Source: Daucus carota subsp. sativus
Taxonomy: Eukaryota > Streptophyta > Magnoliopsida > Apiales > Apiaceae
Assembly: GCF_001625215.2 (NCBI RefSeq)
Contig: NC_030383.2
Location: forward strand, 64,098,949-64,162,948
Reading direction: 5' to 3'
DNA: 64,000 bases
Shown here: positions 26,014 to 37,319 of the stretch, piece by piece
Layout of the letters: each line of letters starts with the position of its first letter
Numbering within the stretch: position 1 is the stretch's first letter
Position numbers and translations under genes: made by a program
Notes under the pieces: model-generated
The model's input: only the letters and a program-made list of their open reading frames with translations
What the model was told of the DNA's origin: nothing
Databases searched by the model: none

Positions 26014-26032
26014 CGTGTCAAATTCCTATTGG
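26014..26032 (-). promoter_or_regulatory. ER stress response element (CCAAT-N10-CACG) overlapping TGACGTG
   Basis: On the minus strand CCAAT is followed by exactly 10 bases and CACG. On the plus strand the same site contains TGACGTG, a bZIP60/UPRE-like core. It lies about 90 bases before the FKBP15 ATG. ERSE motifs of this layout are known in plant ER-chaperone promoters. This is a motif match only. Confidence 0.55.
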
Positions 26033-26123
26033 TAAAAACACACATGTCTTACATTGTCAAAGACTTCGATTACATACATATACACACAGATGTACATCGA
26101 GTTTGAGTCCATACTGTACTCCA

Positions 26124-29100
26124 ATGAAGACGAGTCCATCACTTCTTCTTCTTCTCTTGGCTATTGCCACCACACTCTCAGGTACTACTCAGCACTCAGT
26201 ACACACACGTATATTTTTTACTAGAATCCGCTCTAATAAATCTCGTAATGAGCGAGAATCGAACCCAAGACCTGGTTATAGAGCTTATTATTATAGTTTA
26301 GGTTGATTTATTGATGTTGTTTCACTTGATTTTCAGTTTATGCTGCCAAGTCGAAGGATGTTACTGAACTTCAGATCGGGGTCAAGGTCATTTTTCTTTT
26401 ATTTTGTAGTTTTTATTTTATTTTGTAGTTTTTGTTTGTTTTTTTAGTTTATTTAGTTTTGTTATGTGTGTTTGATTTTTGATCTTGTTTTGTTATGATT
26501 GCATAAATAATTTGATTGTGATGAGATGTAGTAGTTTCTGCTAGTATATAATTGCGATAAAATTGATGTGTTGGAGCACTTAATCAGAATTCAGAGCCAG
26601 ATGAATATTGGGTTCTAAATGGTTTTATTATAATTTCGGTTGCTTGTAGTGTAGATATGCTTTTGAGAATTAAATTATTGATTTGCTGATTGCTAGTCTA
26701 CTTAATTGAGCAAAGATTGGAGGGTTTTGTTGATTTGTGATCACATTCAGTAGCGATGTTTTTAAATCTCCTTCTGTTATGCTTAACAACATTCTTTTGT
26801 TGCTACAGTTTAAGCCTCAGTCTTGTGACATCAAGGCCCATAAGGGTGATAAAATCGGAGTACATTACCGGGTTAGATTCTGGTACCTTTGTATAGTCGT
26901 ATGATTTATCGGCCATATAAGGTTCAACATCTATGCTGTGAATAATAAACTTACCTAATTCAATATACTGCGGAATTCAAATCGGAAGGCTTCATGTTAA
27001 GCAGTCTCCTAATTGGTAGCTACTAGCTAGGGCATCATTTTATTTATATTTGGGTTGTGATTATGCTAGCGTGACAAAATAAATACACGTGAATGATATA
27101 ATGTTGCCACTTTTCCGCCCAGTTTTATATCCTCTCTGCGACCTTGTATATGACATGAATAATCTGTCTGGTCACTTTGAACTGTTTGGTAATTCGATGA
27201 TATCCTCAATTAAGTAGCCTCTCGTTTAGTGTCTTATCACTACCAGAAGCTGATTAACATTTAATATCGCAGTGCAGAATAAGTCATTTTGGTAATCAAA
27301 AGAAGGCAGGATTATAAACTTTTGACTTCTGCCAACTAGCTTTCTGGGAAGAAACCTGTCTAGTGTTTATGGTTGTTAGAATAAATGTTGATTTCTTACC
27401 TATTTTTGCAGGGAAAACTCACTGATGGAACTGTGTTTGATTCTAGCTTTGAAAGGGGTGATCCCATAGAGTTCGAGCTTGGTACCGGTCAAGTGATTAA
27501 AGGCATGTAAAGTTACCTAATTCTCAAATACTTTGTTTTCCTTTTGTTATATTGTGACACAAGTAACGGGATAAATTTACATAGAATTTCAGCTAAGAAC
27601 CAATATCAATTTTTTTTTTTTGGTTTATACTGACCTCATTTTGCTTTCTCCATCATGAGTTTGTTAAATTTTACTAGATTCACTGTGTCTTCCAGGCAGT
27701 TTGTTTGTTATTCCTGTTGTTTCAAACTCGTAGTTAAGCATTGCATTCCTGATATCACCTTCCATTTGTTTATCATTGTATAACGAGTTTCTTGCTTTCA
27801 GGATGGGACCAAGGACTCTTAGGTATGTGCGTGGGTGAGAAGCGAAAGTTGAAAATACCCGCTAAACTTGGTTATGGAGCACAAGGTTCCCCACCCACCA
27901 TCCCAGGTGAGGATTTCTCTTGCCACTCAACTTCTGAATTTAGAAAAATCAGATTTATACGCTTAATGACTATTTAAACATATAATACTTGTTTTTTGGC
28001 AAATATAGCCGGCCACAAGTGAATACTGAACAGTTAAACAATATAAGGAAGTTGAATAGTATGGGTGTTTGAATGTGAAAATAGAGCTGCAGAAATTTCT
28101 GTGCGCAATATTAAGGAAATAGCTGATGTAAAAATAAATGCACAACATTGATATTTTTTTTTTTAACTAGGGTTGGCGCCGTAAGTAACGATAGTGACAA
28201 TGAATTTTGTTAATTAATTCAATACTATACAATTTACAAAGATCTTTGTGTTTACAAAGACTGGTCCTTGAACTACAAGTTCCAACAAGCACCAAGCTTT
28301 TAACTCATCTGCATAGTCTAGGTCAAGGATTTTTGTGTAAGAATTTCTCATCAAAGACATAATTTTTTTTATAGCTTTCGTATACACTATGAACACAAAT
28401 GGCTCTTTTAAATATTGATTTGTACTCCGGAACCATCCATAGGAGCCTTGATGTGGGACCTGTTGCACTGGGTATGAACTCTTATATGGGGGAGAAATGA
28501 TATGAATCTTCCTGCTTAATATTTCTGCTACATCTTTCAACAATAAGAGCCAGACCTCATATAGCATAATCTTGAGTGTTAGAATTATATATCCAAGAAC
28601 TAAAATGACACACTAACTAAAAACCTTTTATTAATCTGCACATCTTTGAGATCATTTACAAATTCACAGTTGTTCATTTTACTTGAACAAGTTTTCATAT
28701 CATTTTGATTCTTCTGATAGCTAGACACCCTGAATAGTAAGTCTTTTGTTTATTTCTTTGCTGACTAGACTTCTTGGATAGGGATGCTTGAATTTGTATC
28801 TCCGCAAAGTGAAATAAGCTGCCCATTGTATACAGCATGTAGTATAATATATTTACTTTGTTTTCCATCGAGTATTGATCCCAAACATTATTTTCCAAAT
28901 TTTATAACCAGCTTATGATTATATTTATAGTTTGTCTAGAAATATTAAATTTCTTATTAGCATATAAGGGAAAGAGTAAATGATATATGAGAAATGTGCA
29001 TTACGTTGTCATTAGAACTGATAGGGCAATAATTGGTAACCTCATGGAAGCAGTATCTGACACCTGGCATTGTAGACCGTAAACATGGTTGCATTTTGTT

Positions 29101-29330
29101 ATTTATTGTTGCTTTATATTAAACTTCTATCAACTCGAGTAAAGCCGCGCATAAATTAGCAAGTAACTGTAAAAGTAAAAGCATGACTTTAATATCACTA
29201 TCAACAAATTTGCTTATGCTTTGCAGGTGGTGCAACACTTATATTTGACACCGAACTCGTCTCTGTCAATGGAAAGCCATCAACAGGCAATGCAGATGAT
29301 GAAGTTGAAGAAGATAGTGAAGAACTATAA
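26124..29330 (+). CDS. FKBP15-2: FKBP15-type peptidyl-prolyl isomerase of the ER lumen
   Basis: Six exons (26124-26181, 26337-26386, 26809-26871, 27412-27502, 27802-27906, 29227-29330) sum to 471 bases, 156 aa. FK506-binding prolyl cis-trans isomerase acting in the secretory pathway. The N-terminus [20 protein letters not shown] is a signal peptide, with cleavage likely near VYA|AK. One FKBP domain follows: [64 protein letters not shown]. The acidic tail ends SEEL, a weak HDEL-like retention signal. The start is the ATG at 26124; the upstream in-frame codon is TTG. The intron after exon 4 begins GC rather than GT, because only AAAG|GC joined to CAG|GATGGGACC keeps the conserved KGWDQG. FKBP15-1 versus 15-2 cannot be settled from here. 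Confidence 0.94.
26215..26305 (-). repeat. Possible SINE fragment in FKBP15 intron 1
   Basis: On the minus strand the intron contains GGTCTTGGGTTCGATTCTCG, which holds a good Pol III B-box (GGTTCGATTC). No A-box, tail or target duplication could be fixed, so this is at most a truncated tRNA-derived SINE. Confidence 0.35.
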
Positions 29331-29636
29331 TCAGAGAGTACTCTTGACATTTAAGTTTCTTGCTAGTTAAGTTTTTTTGTATTCCAATACAACTGTTTGT
29401 ACCTTGAGCCGTTCGATTAAGTACTTGCTAGCTTTTTTCTTGTATGATGCCTTGATTAGCATATTCTAATTCTCATGAGCATTTAGTTTCTCTCTTTTTT
29501 TCTCTGGATATCATGTTGAAAAGAAACTGAAAGAAGCTTAGATAATTGTTCGGGATGATTTGTGGAGAGTGTGCACAAATTGTCAATGCTCGTTCCATTT
29601 GAATTCCGAAAATACGAACTTCGTATTAATGTTCGT
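29331..29636. other. FKBP15 3' UTR and flank
   Basis: T-rich region following the stop; expected to contain the polyadenylation site. No other feature. Confidence 0.5.
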
Positions 29637-30451
29637 TCCATTATATACTTATATATAATAAGCGTAAGGGAGATAATTTGGTCGCATGGTCCTCTGGTCC
29701 AAAAACTTATCATCCGTTGGATCTTATATTGAACAAATAAGCACCGTTAGATTGGAACAAAATTAAATTCTGTTCTAGAAGGCAACTGATATCTACTTGC
29801 ATGTTTATAATTTCTTTTCTGAATCCAAAACAAATTATGTCTTTCACATGTATATGATTTTTTTTAATCCTAAATAAATATTTCCTACCAGTTTTATTCG
29901 TAGAATCATATAAATCTCACCGTCACAATTTTTTTATAATATATTTTAAAATTAATAAGCCGGATTTATGTGAGGAACAGATAAAAAACTTTTTCTTAAT
30001 CCAAAATAGATTCTACCTTCTTATTGCATATTTATGATTCCTTTTCTTAATTCAAAACAAATTATGTTTATCAATTTTAATTTAGAACCATATAAATTTT
30101 TTGAAAAATATTTAAATCACATTATAATAATTTTAATATAAAATACATTTATTAATATAATCTAATAGGAGCTGGCATAACGTATTCCACTCAAAATATA
30201 TTAAAATTTAATAAATAAAATTTAATACTTTGGCATGATACATACGAGAAAAGGAATTGCTTGATTAAAATAATTTATTTGAAACCATTAATGGCTGTGA
30301 TGATGTATTTACCAAAGTTCTAACTTACAAACAAATCACAATTTCGAATTTTATTTTATTGAAAATTTTAATTTATTATTTATAAATTAAATTTTTTCAC
30401 ACCATTTAAAATATATTTAAAAAGTTTATAAATAATTAAAAAGCTCGCTAG
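29637..30451 (+). mobile_element. Non-autonomous Helitron, copy B (3' hairpin deleted)
   Basis: Starts TCCATTATATAC and shares the body of copy A: GCGTAAGGGAGATAATTTGG near the 5' end, GATCC/GGATC words, and TTATAAATAATTAAAAAGCTC at the 3' end. It ends CTAG followed by T. Compared with copy A, the hairpin and linker (about 20 bases) are missing just before CTAG. Plus orientation, 815 bases, so inverted relative to copy A. Confidence 0.75.
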
Positions 30452-31683
30452 TATTAATAGCAAGAATATAAGCTTAGCTTATATTATGGCTTAGGTTAGC
30501 CGAGAAGATTTTTTTGCATCTTCTAACTGACATAGAAACTGTGCTTTGGATAACAGATGTACTATGAAGTATGAATAGATCTGCTGACCTCTGGGAGAAG
30601 TACTGAATTTGGACTTGTTTGGGCCATTTGCTTTCAAACTAGGCCAGTAAGGCCCTTTTCTTATGTAGTATTTTTTTCTACAAAAGAGTTTATATTTAAC
30701 AAGCTTGTCAAGCATAGGCCCAACAAAGAAGTCCAACTCATGGTTCTGCAAAGTGAAAGCCCTTTTTCCAAAAGTTTATGATTTGAATACTCTCAATAAT
30801 ATATAATCATAAATTATTTATACCAACTTATTTAAATATCACACAATTGCACTATATGATTACTCTTTCATTAATTGATTTAAAAATTCGGGGACAAATC
30901 TGTCACCAACCATCTACTATAACTTGTTGTTTAACTCTTCTCTGCAAAAATAATAATTACCAAGGAATCTTTCTTATAAAGAAATAACAAGAGTAATCAA
31001 TCAGAAAGCCAATAATACAGTTCTTAATAAAATAATACAAGGCTGCAGTATAGATATCTTTTGTTAATCCCCAAAATTTAATTTAACAACTGCCCTTTCA
31101 TTTTATATTCACTTTATTTAAAAGAGCATCTTTGCATGCATGGATCCACTAGATTTTTGCCCTTTTTCCTGTTCACACTGTTTCATATTAGGTAGATTTG
31201 ATTTTTTAATCCTTTTTAGATTAAAATTAATGGATTAGTTACCGAACCTGGACTCTCGTATGATTCATTAATAAATCACCTTATTTATAATAATAATCAA
31301 AATTAAAGAAATATATAGCAAAATATCGAATATCAAATTATCTGTATTTAAAATCATGATCGTAGAGTAGAATCTTGTGCATGCTGACGAATGCTCAGGG
31401 TTTGACAACTACTTATTTTAAAAAATAAGCTCTTATTTTTCGAATATAGATGTTAAAAAATGTTTTATATTTGTTATTTGACGAAAACATAAGGACTTAC
31501 TTTAAAAAAATAAAATTTTATACATTTTTCTTCATAAATAAGCCCTTACTTCGGTACGATAATATCCGGGTGTGTATATATACAGATTCACAAATAAAAC
31601 AGCATAACTTAAAAGACCACTCATATGTTGAGTAATTTAAGAAAAAAGATTAAAATAAAATTTGAGATACCTAACATTTTAAT
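30452..31683. other. Intergenic, AT-rich
   Basis: No gene supported and no repeat class recognised. Short frames here lack codon structure or homology I can see. Confidence 0.45.
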
Positions 31684-32406
31684 TAGGGGTGAGTATTCGG
31701 AAATTTGGTTACCGAACCGAAATTATTTTGGATATCCAAATTTCCAAAAATGTGAAATTTCATTTCCAAATACCGAACCGAATTAATTTCGGATGGAAAC
31801 CAAACCATTAATATTAATCCGGATTGGATTCCAAACTTTCCAAAAAACCAAACAACAAAAAGTATCATATAACACAACCTTAATTGTGCATATAACACAA
31901 ACTGCATGTGTATAACAAAATTAAAAAGAAAATGAAATTCTTAAAATGAAATTATAATATTCATTCTAGACCGTATTAACTAGTCAAACTACAGGAACAT
32001 AAGGCACCATTTATTTAAATAAAACAAAGTGCAAATCATAATTTATCTCAGAGAAATAAATTGATAAATCATAGCTTATTAGAGACAACCAAATGATAAA
32101 CATACACATAGATAATGTTTGAAATTTGATATTGTTTATTATGTTTCAAAAAAACCTAAAGGATAAGTTACAACATAACTATATAAATTAGTAGATGAAA
32201 ATAGTATAAAAGATATTTATTACAAAATTTTGGATTTTTGATTAATTCGGATAAATCCAAAAGTCCGTTTTAAAAAACCGAAATTCCGAAATTATCTAAA
32301 AACATTCCATATACCGAATTATATTTTATCGGTTCGATATCCGAACCAAAATATTTCGGATATATCCATTCGGTATATGGATACCCGAACCGAATGCTCA
32401 CCCCTA
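31684..32406. mobile_element. hAT-type MITE with 8-bp target duplication
   Basis: Terminal inverted repeats TAGGGGTGAGTATTCGG and (complement) TAGGGGTGAGCATTCGG bound a 723-base AT-rich body. An exact 8-base duplication ATTTTAAT flanks it (31676-31683 and 32407-32414). The interior repeats CGGATAT/ATATCCG words. Confidence 0.92.
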
Positions 32407-32414
32407 ATTTTAAT

Positions 32415-33029
32415 ATCTACGGTATATTTTGCTTATCTTATTTTTCCTCTTGGCACAGTAAGAAGAGAACAGAAGTTTCTGTGTCTGCAAGACTGCAAAT
32501 CTGTGAAATATTGATTTGCAGGGACAGAGCCAGAATTTAAGCACTGGTTGTCTGCTTCCAAACAATCAAAGTAGCCATCATAATAATAGACTATTCTGTG
32601 AGCAGAGGAGCCCACTAATACAGCTGGTTTTAACTAATTAATCACAAGCATCGATAAATAATGATCCATCTATCACATCTTGGACATTTCACATCAAGAT
32701 TATGGTACTTTTTCAACCTGGTGTAACATGTTTAACTTCATAGATTTAGTGTAAGAAAATAAATATCTTAGAGTTGGTGCTGTTAGACTTTTCTGCACCA
32801 AACCAGATGACAAAGTAGAGAAATGACAGGAAATAAAACAAGGTGAATTTTCGGGTACCCGAAATGATTCCCGAATGCTTAGTTGGTAAAAGTCGAATCA
32901 ATTAATTAGAAAAAAATATATTCTAGATTAGTCCTAAGGGGGGTTCAGCAGGTCATCTCTTGATGTATATGTATATACAGAAGCCTTCTAGGGAATCTGA
33001 ATGCAGAACCATTGAATGGTGATCACTGA
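32415..33029. other. 3' flank of bHLH62
   Basis: AT-rich; includes the bHLH 3' UTR on the minus strand (below 33029). No additional gene seen. Confidence 0.45.
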
Positions 33030-35047
33030 TCAGAGCTCAAGTTTCATGTGAGGTGTTTGGTTTGTGGCTGCAATAAAGAAATGCTAATCATTTAGGCCAG
33101 TTGCAATTGAATAATATTTCAAGATTTTTAGTTTCATGAAAGATCATTGCTTACCAAAGCCCATTTGAACAATGCTCTGCAGATCATCTTCAGAAAATGA
33201 AAGAAACTGGACAATGCAACAGTTTACTGTAAGTGATTAGACCGCGGTAATATATGGTTTAAGACATTATTACAAAAGTTTATGTTAAGCTACCTGAGAA
33301 AGACCTTCTCCATGTCCATCAATTTGCATACCAGGGTTTCTGCTAAACGCGGGATCTATTGGCTCCGGTGTTTTATGTACTTGAGGAATTTGGTGGCTCT
33401 GGTGGTGGCTATAGTACGCAGAGGACGGAGAATTGAACTGGTAGCTTTGATGCGGGATAGTATCACTTGGTTGGATAGTCTGCATTGCATTAGGAGACAG
33501 ACAAATTTAAGACTTGAATAAAATTCGTGGAATAAAGACCTGTTCTGAAGAAATTATGTTAGGCACTCACATTCTTCGAAAGAAGACTTCCCATGTTAAT
33601 GTCTAGTCTGGGATTAACTGTAGCTAATTTCATTGATAGAAACTGCAGAAGAAGTTCAAAGATCAGAAATTCTTCTTATATCTTATATGAAAGTTAAGTG
33701 ATTTTCAGTAAATTTACCTCGACCTGACGCTGCAACGACTGTACATAATTTATGATTTCGTCAAGCATTAGTGCTTTTCCAGTCACCTATGATCACATTG
33801 TAAAAATTTAAATGTAGTAACATACGATGACTATACTATAACTTGGGTTCAGACGATAAGTTTAATTGCATTACCTTATTACAACCTGGGACGAGATCTT
33901 CAAGTGTCTTCATTCTTTTACTAATCTTTTCTCTTCGAACCTGATCAAAAAATGTGACAAAGATTAGTTCATGACTTTTAGCATGACGGTAATGTGTGTC
34001 GTATTGCTTACTCTTTCAGCTAAACTATGGCTATCAGTGGCTTGACCCCTTCTTGCCCTGACATGAATGTAGTCCTTGAATGGCTCAAGAGGCTTCTTTC
34101 CGTTATAAATTTGTTTATCGTCTTCATCTGAAGAATCTCCTTTTTCTTCCTTCAGTTTAACATCGTCGTTCTTGTTGGCATTGCACTTTTTCATCTTTGA
34201 TCTATTCACATTTGAAACCTCGTCGCCTCCTGCTTCCTGTACTAATGATTTCTCAATCAAATTCAAAAAAATCGATAAATTTGTATACAAGGGAAAAAGA
34301 AGCATTTTTGTGTTTTACCTTTGCAGCATTTTTACCCTGTGTTGAAAGAGCTTCCTTGCCTTTTTCTTTCGAAAATCCCTTTCTTTTTCTTGAATTTAAT
34401 CCCATCGGAGTACTGAACACATTTTCGACGCTAGTGTTTTGTGCAGAAACAGAGGACTCTTCATTCGAATTGGCACCAGAGCATGATAAATTGCTGATTT
34501 TTGTATCTAAATCTGAAGCATTGACACTAGGCCTCATGTCCATCTGAAGTTGACTTGCATTCTTGTTTTCTTGGATACCCATGTGAGATCCAAGGGCTTG
34601 TAAAGATGGGCTACTAGAAACTCTAGGTAGTTTTGAATTTCCCAAAACAATTCCACTAGATCTGTACTGAAATTCAGCATTGTTTAGTCCAGTTTGACTT
34701 GTTCTACCATTAAAACTCTTGCTTCCAAAGCAAGAAAACTTGGCAGCTCTCTCCGCGAAACCAGGATCAGTTGGCAATGCTGGCAAAACAGGGCTCATGT
34801 ACATTGAACTTCTTGAAACAGAAAAATCTTCTTTCACAAAATGATTCAAAGGAGTGTTATATGCGTTGTTGGTTACAGGGGAAGATACTAATGAGCTCAA
34901 ATTTGCCTCGAATTGAGAATATTGTTCTGTCGTCTTTCGAAAATTTGGAATTTGAGAGGTGTTGGTCATCTGCAATTGTGTTGGTGAAGTTTGGAACTGG
35001 TTTTGTGGTGATGAAATTCCATTATTAAAAAAATACTCATTTTCCAT
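33030..35047 (-). CDS. bHLH62: bHLH62/CIB-like basic helix-loop-helix transcription factor
   Basis: Eight exons (35047-34319, 34236-34012, 33940-33875, 33786-33718, 33642-33571, 33479-33294, 33206-33155, 33067-33030) sum to 1437 bases, 478 aa. All borders are GT-AG. A Ser/Asn-rich N-terminus is followed by a Lys-rich nuclear-localisation stretch ([14 protein letters not shown]), an acidic linker and the CIB-clade signature [22 protein letters not shown]. The basic region shows H313, E317 and R321 (H-E-R), predicting G-box/E-box binding. Helix-loop-helix: [17 protein letters not shown], then [27 protein letters not shown]. The C-terminus is [13 protein letters not shown], then an 11-residue last exon ending MKLEL. 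The last splice (GGCTTTG|GTAAGC) is inferred; reading through would instead stop three codons later. Acts in the nucleus; clade members work with cryptochrome, brassinosteroid or floral pathways. Confidence 0.94.
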
Positions 35048-36152
35048 GTTGTCGAAAAAAGAAGTGATTTTCGAAACAGGGTATCTGAAACAATGATGAA
35101 TCTGAGAACCCAGATGAGGATTTGCAGGAAAGATTTCAACTTGTGAAGATTTTAGGTCTTTAAGGTTCTTGATGCAGCTACATGAGTATAATGTATGTGA
35201 AAAAACAGAGGAAACAGAGTAGTTTAGGTGGGGAAGAATAATGAATGGAAATTATGAAAAGTGGGCTCAAAATGATTGCAATCTTGGAAAGTGATATTGC
35301 TGGTGAAGTTGGTGAATGAATGAGATTTGTGATGTTTGAGAATTGGAAAGATAAGAGAGAAGGGGGGAAAGTATAGGCCAAGGAATGGAAGTTATATAGT
35401 CACGGAACCACATAGGTCACGCGCATTAAACAATAGGAGGTTAATCTAGACTGAAGTCTCCATTTTTTAAAAAATCAGTAAATATTTTATTTAACTTTTA
35501 ATCTTGTTTAATTAAATAATTTTCAATTAATGTTGGAACTCGAATAATTAAATATTATTTTTAATTTTAGTTTTTAGATTTTAGTAAAATTAACTTTGAT
35601 TTTCGCTTCCACTCCACTCACGCACACCTAACACGAGCAATAGAAAATTGGAAGAGAGAAAAAGGAGAAGAGTACATGAAGCTATAGAACATGCACACCA
35701 AAGTAGAAAAGTTGTGCAGTCCAATGATTTGAAACAATTTCTACAATTTTGCAAAGCTTTTCATCCAATCTATGAAAGTCAGTAGGCTACTCCATTCCGA
35801 TTTTAGCCGATAATTCATAATTATGTCATCGAGCTGCGTTGCTTGTAAAGATCGTTCTCCACCATGTCTCTCCAATTTATCTTGGTTAATTTCAACGTGA
35901 AACCAAAGAATATTATCGGATACAACGTTACTCTTCATCCTAATTTTTCGGTTGATTTAGAGCGGAATGAAATAATACATGTATGTATAGGAAGTGGGCT
36001 ACCTTGTTTATATCCACCATCCTCAAAACTAAAATAAATAAACTATGATTCTCTTTCAAGTGAGAAATCCGAACATGCAATATTCGTTTTTATATCTGTT
36101 TAAAAATATATAATTTAATTTCAAAAATATATTTATGTGGGAGTAATATATA
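35048..36152. other. bHLH62 5' UTR/promoter and upstream DNA
   Basis: The bHLH leader (to about 35170) is CT-rich on the minus strand. Further upstream the DNA is AT-rich with no supported gene. Confidence 0.45.
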
Positions 36153-36380
36153 CTCCCTCCGTAGTGTGGTTGATTATGTTCACTGTTTGCACGCATTTTG
36201 AGGCTCCTATAAAGTATACTTTCATAAATTTTTTCTAATTTTTTTTGAATAAAAGTTTAAACATCAAATTTTTATCCAGAAAAACTTTTTTTTTAGAAAA
36301 AAATTATGTAACTATACTTTAAATTAGTGTGGAAAAACGTGCCCAAAAGTAATGTAAAGAAATGAGAGAGACAGATGGAG
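36153..36380. mobile_element. Stowaway-like MITE, left member of a head-to-head pair
   Basis: Starts CTCCCTCCGT after TA and ends CAGATGGAG before TA. It carries TTCACTGTTTGCACGCATTT near its left end. Inverted sister of the copy at 36462-36696. Confidence 0.75.
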
Positions 36381-36461
36381 TATTTCTTAATCGATATAAG
36401 TTTTCAAAAATAACGGATAAAAGTGTTTCAGTTTTTAATAATAAGCCTCTCAAAAACTTTA

Positions 36462-36696
36462 CTCCCTCTGTCCCTCTCATTTTTTTTACCTTACTTTTTG
36501 GCACGTTTTTTCACACTCATTTAAAGTATAGTTCCATCATATATTTTTTTAATTTTTTTTCTGAATGCTAGTTTGATGTCTAAATTTTTATTCACAAAAA
36601 GAAAATTTTAATTTTTTTTTATAAAACTATACTTTATAAGAGCCTCAAAATGTGTGCAAACAGTGAACGTAAACAACTACGGGGAACAGAGAGAAT
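36462..36696. mobile_element. Stowaway-like MITE, right member of a head-to-head pair
   Basis: Starts CTCCCTCTGTCCC after TA and ends near GGGGAACAGAGAGAAT. Its complement matches the left member along most of its length, so the two plus an 80-base spacer form a palindrome of about 545 bases. Confidence 0.75.
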
Positions 36697-36945
36697 ACAA
36701 CATAATGAGTAAATAACACCTAGTCCCTTATTTTATGTAAAGTAAATTTGGAAAGATGTTTTTTTAAAATTTAAATTTTGACATAACCCATTTCATGAAT
36801 TTCTTATTGTGATGAATTATTATATATATTTTTAAGTTTGTTTTACACATACCAATTACTTCAAATATTGGGGTAATTAATTATATGTAAATAAAAAATA
36901 TTCTTACAGGTCAAATACTGTATCGGTTTCTAATTGTCTTTTCGA

Positions 36946-37319
36946 GTCGTTTGATTCGAGGAGTGGTACGGGGTTGAAACGAATCGGTTAAACTGGTATG
37001 AGTTTAAGTATCATATCTATATCATGTGTTTGGTTGAGTGCTGAAATCAGTATATACAATATTATATATTTTGCATCATTGATTTAATTTTGTATAAAAT
37101 ATTAATATTTCATATTTATATAGAGACAAAAAAAATAAAAAATGGATGCATCTCATACCTCCATCTCATAACCACCTCCCCACATGGGTATCAAAACCCA
37201 TACCTTGGGGGTTTAAGATATGAGTTTGAAATTTTGTTTTTTTTAACCAAACACTAGGTATGAGTTTAGAATGGACAATCCTCATAATTCGAGATACCCA
37301 CGAACCAAACGACCCTTAG
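36946..37319. mobile_element. MITE-like inverted-repeat element
   Basis: The left end GAGTCGTTTGATTCG pairs with the right-end complement GGGTCGTTTGGTTCG. Internal TTTGGTTGAGTG and GGTATGAGTTTA words also occur in both orientations. Target duplication not resolved; non-coding. Confidence 0.55.

Noticed and set aside
26103..26123. Upstream in-frame start for FKBP15
   Set aside because: The codon is TTG, and the signal peptide begins naturally at the ATG 21 bases later.
28214..28567. 117-codon minus-strand frame inside FKBP15 intron 5
   Set aside because: No recognisable domain; may be decayed transposon but nothing specific supports it.
33140..33206. bHLH62 ending by read-through at GGTAAGCAATGA
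   Set aside because: A strong donor GTAAGC and a downstream exon (33067-33030) with compatible phase and clade-like end MKLEL make splicing the better model.
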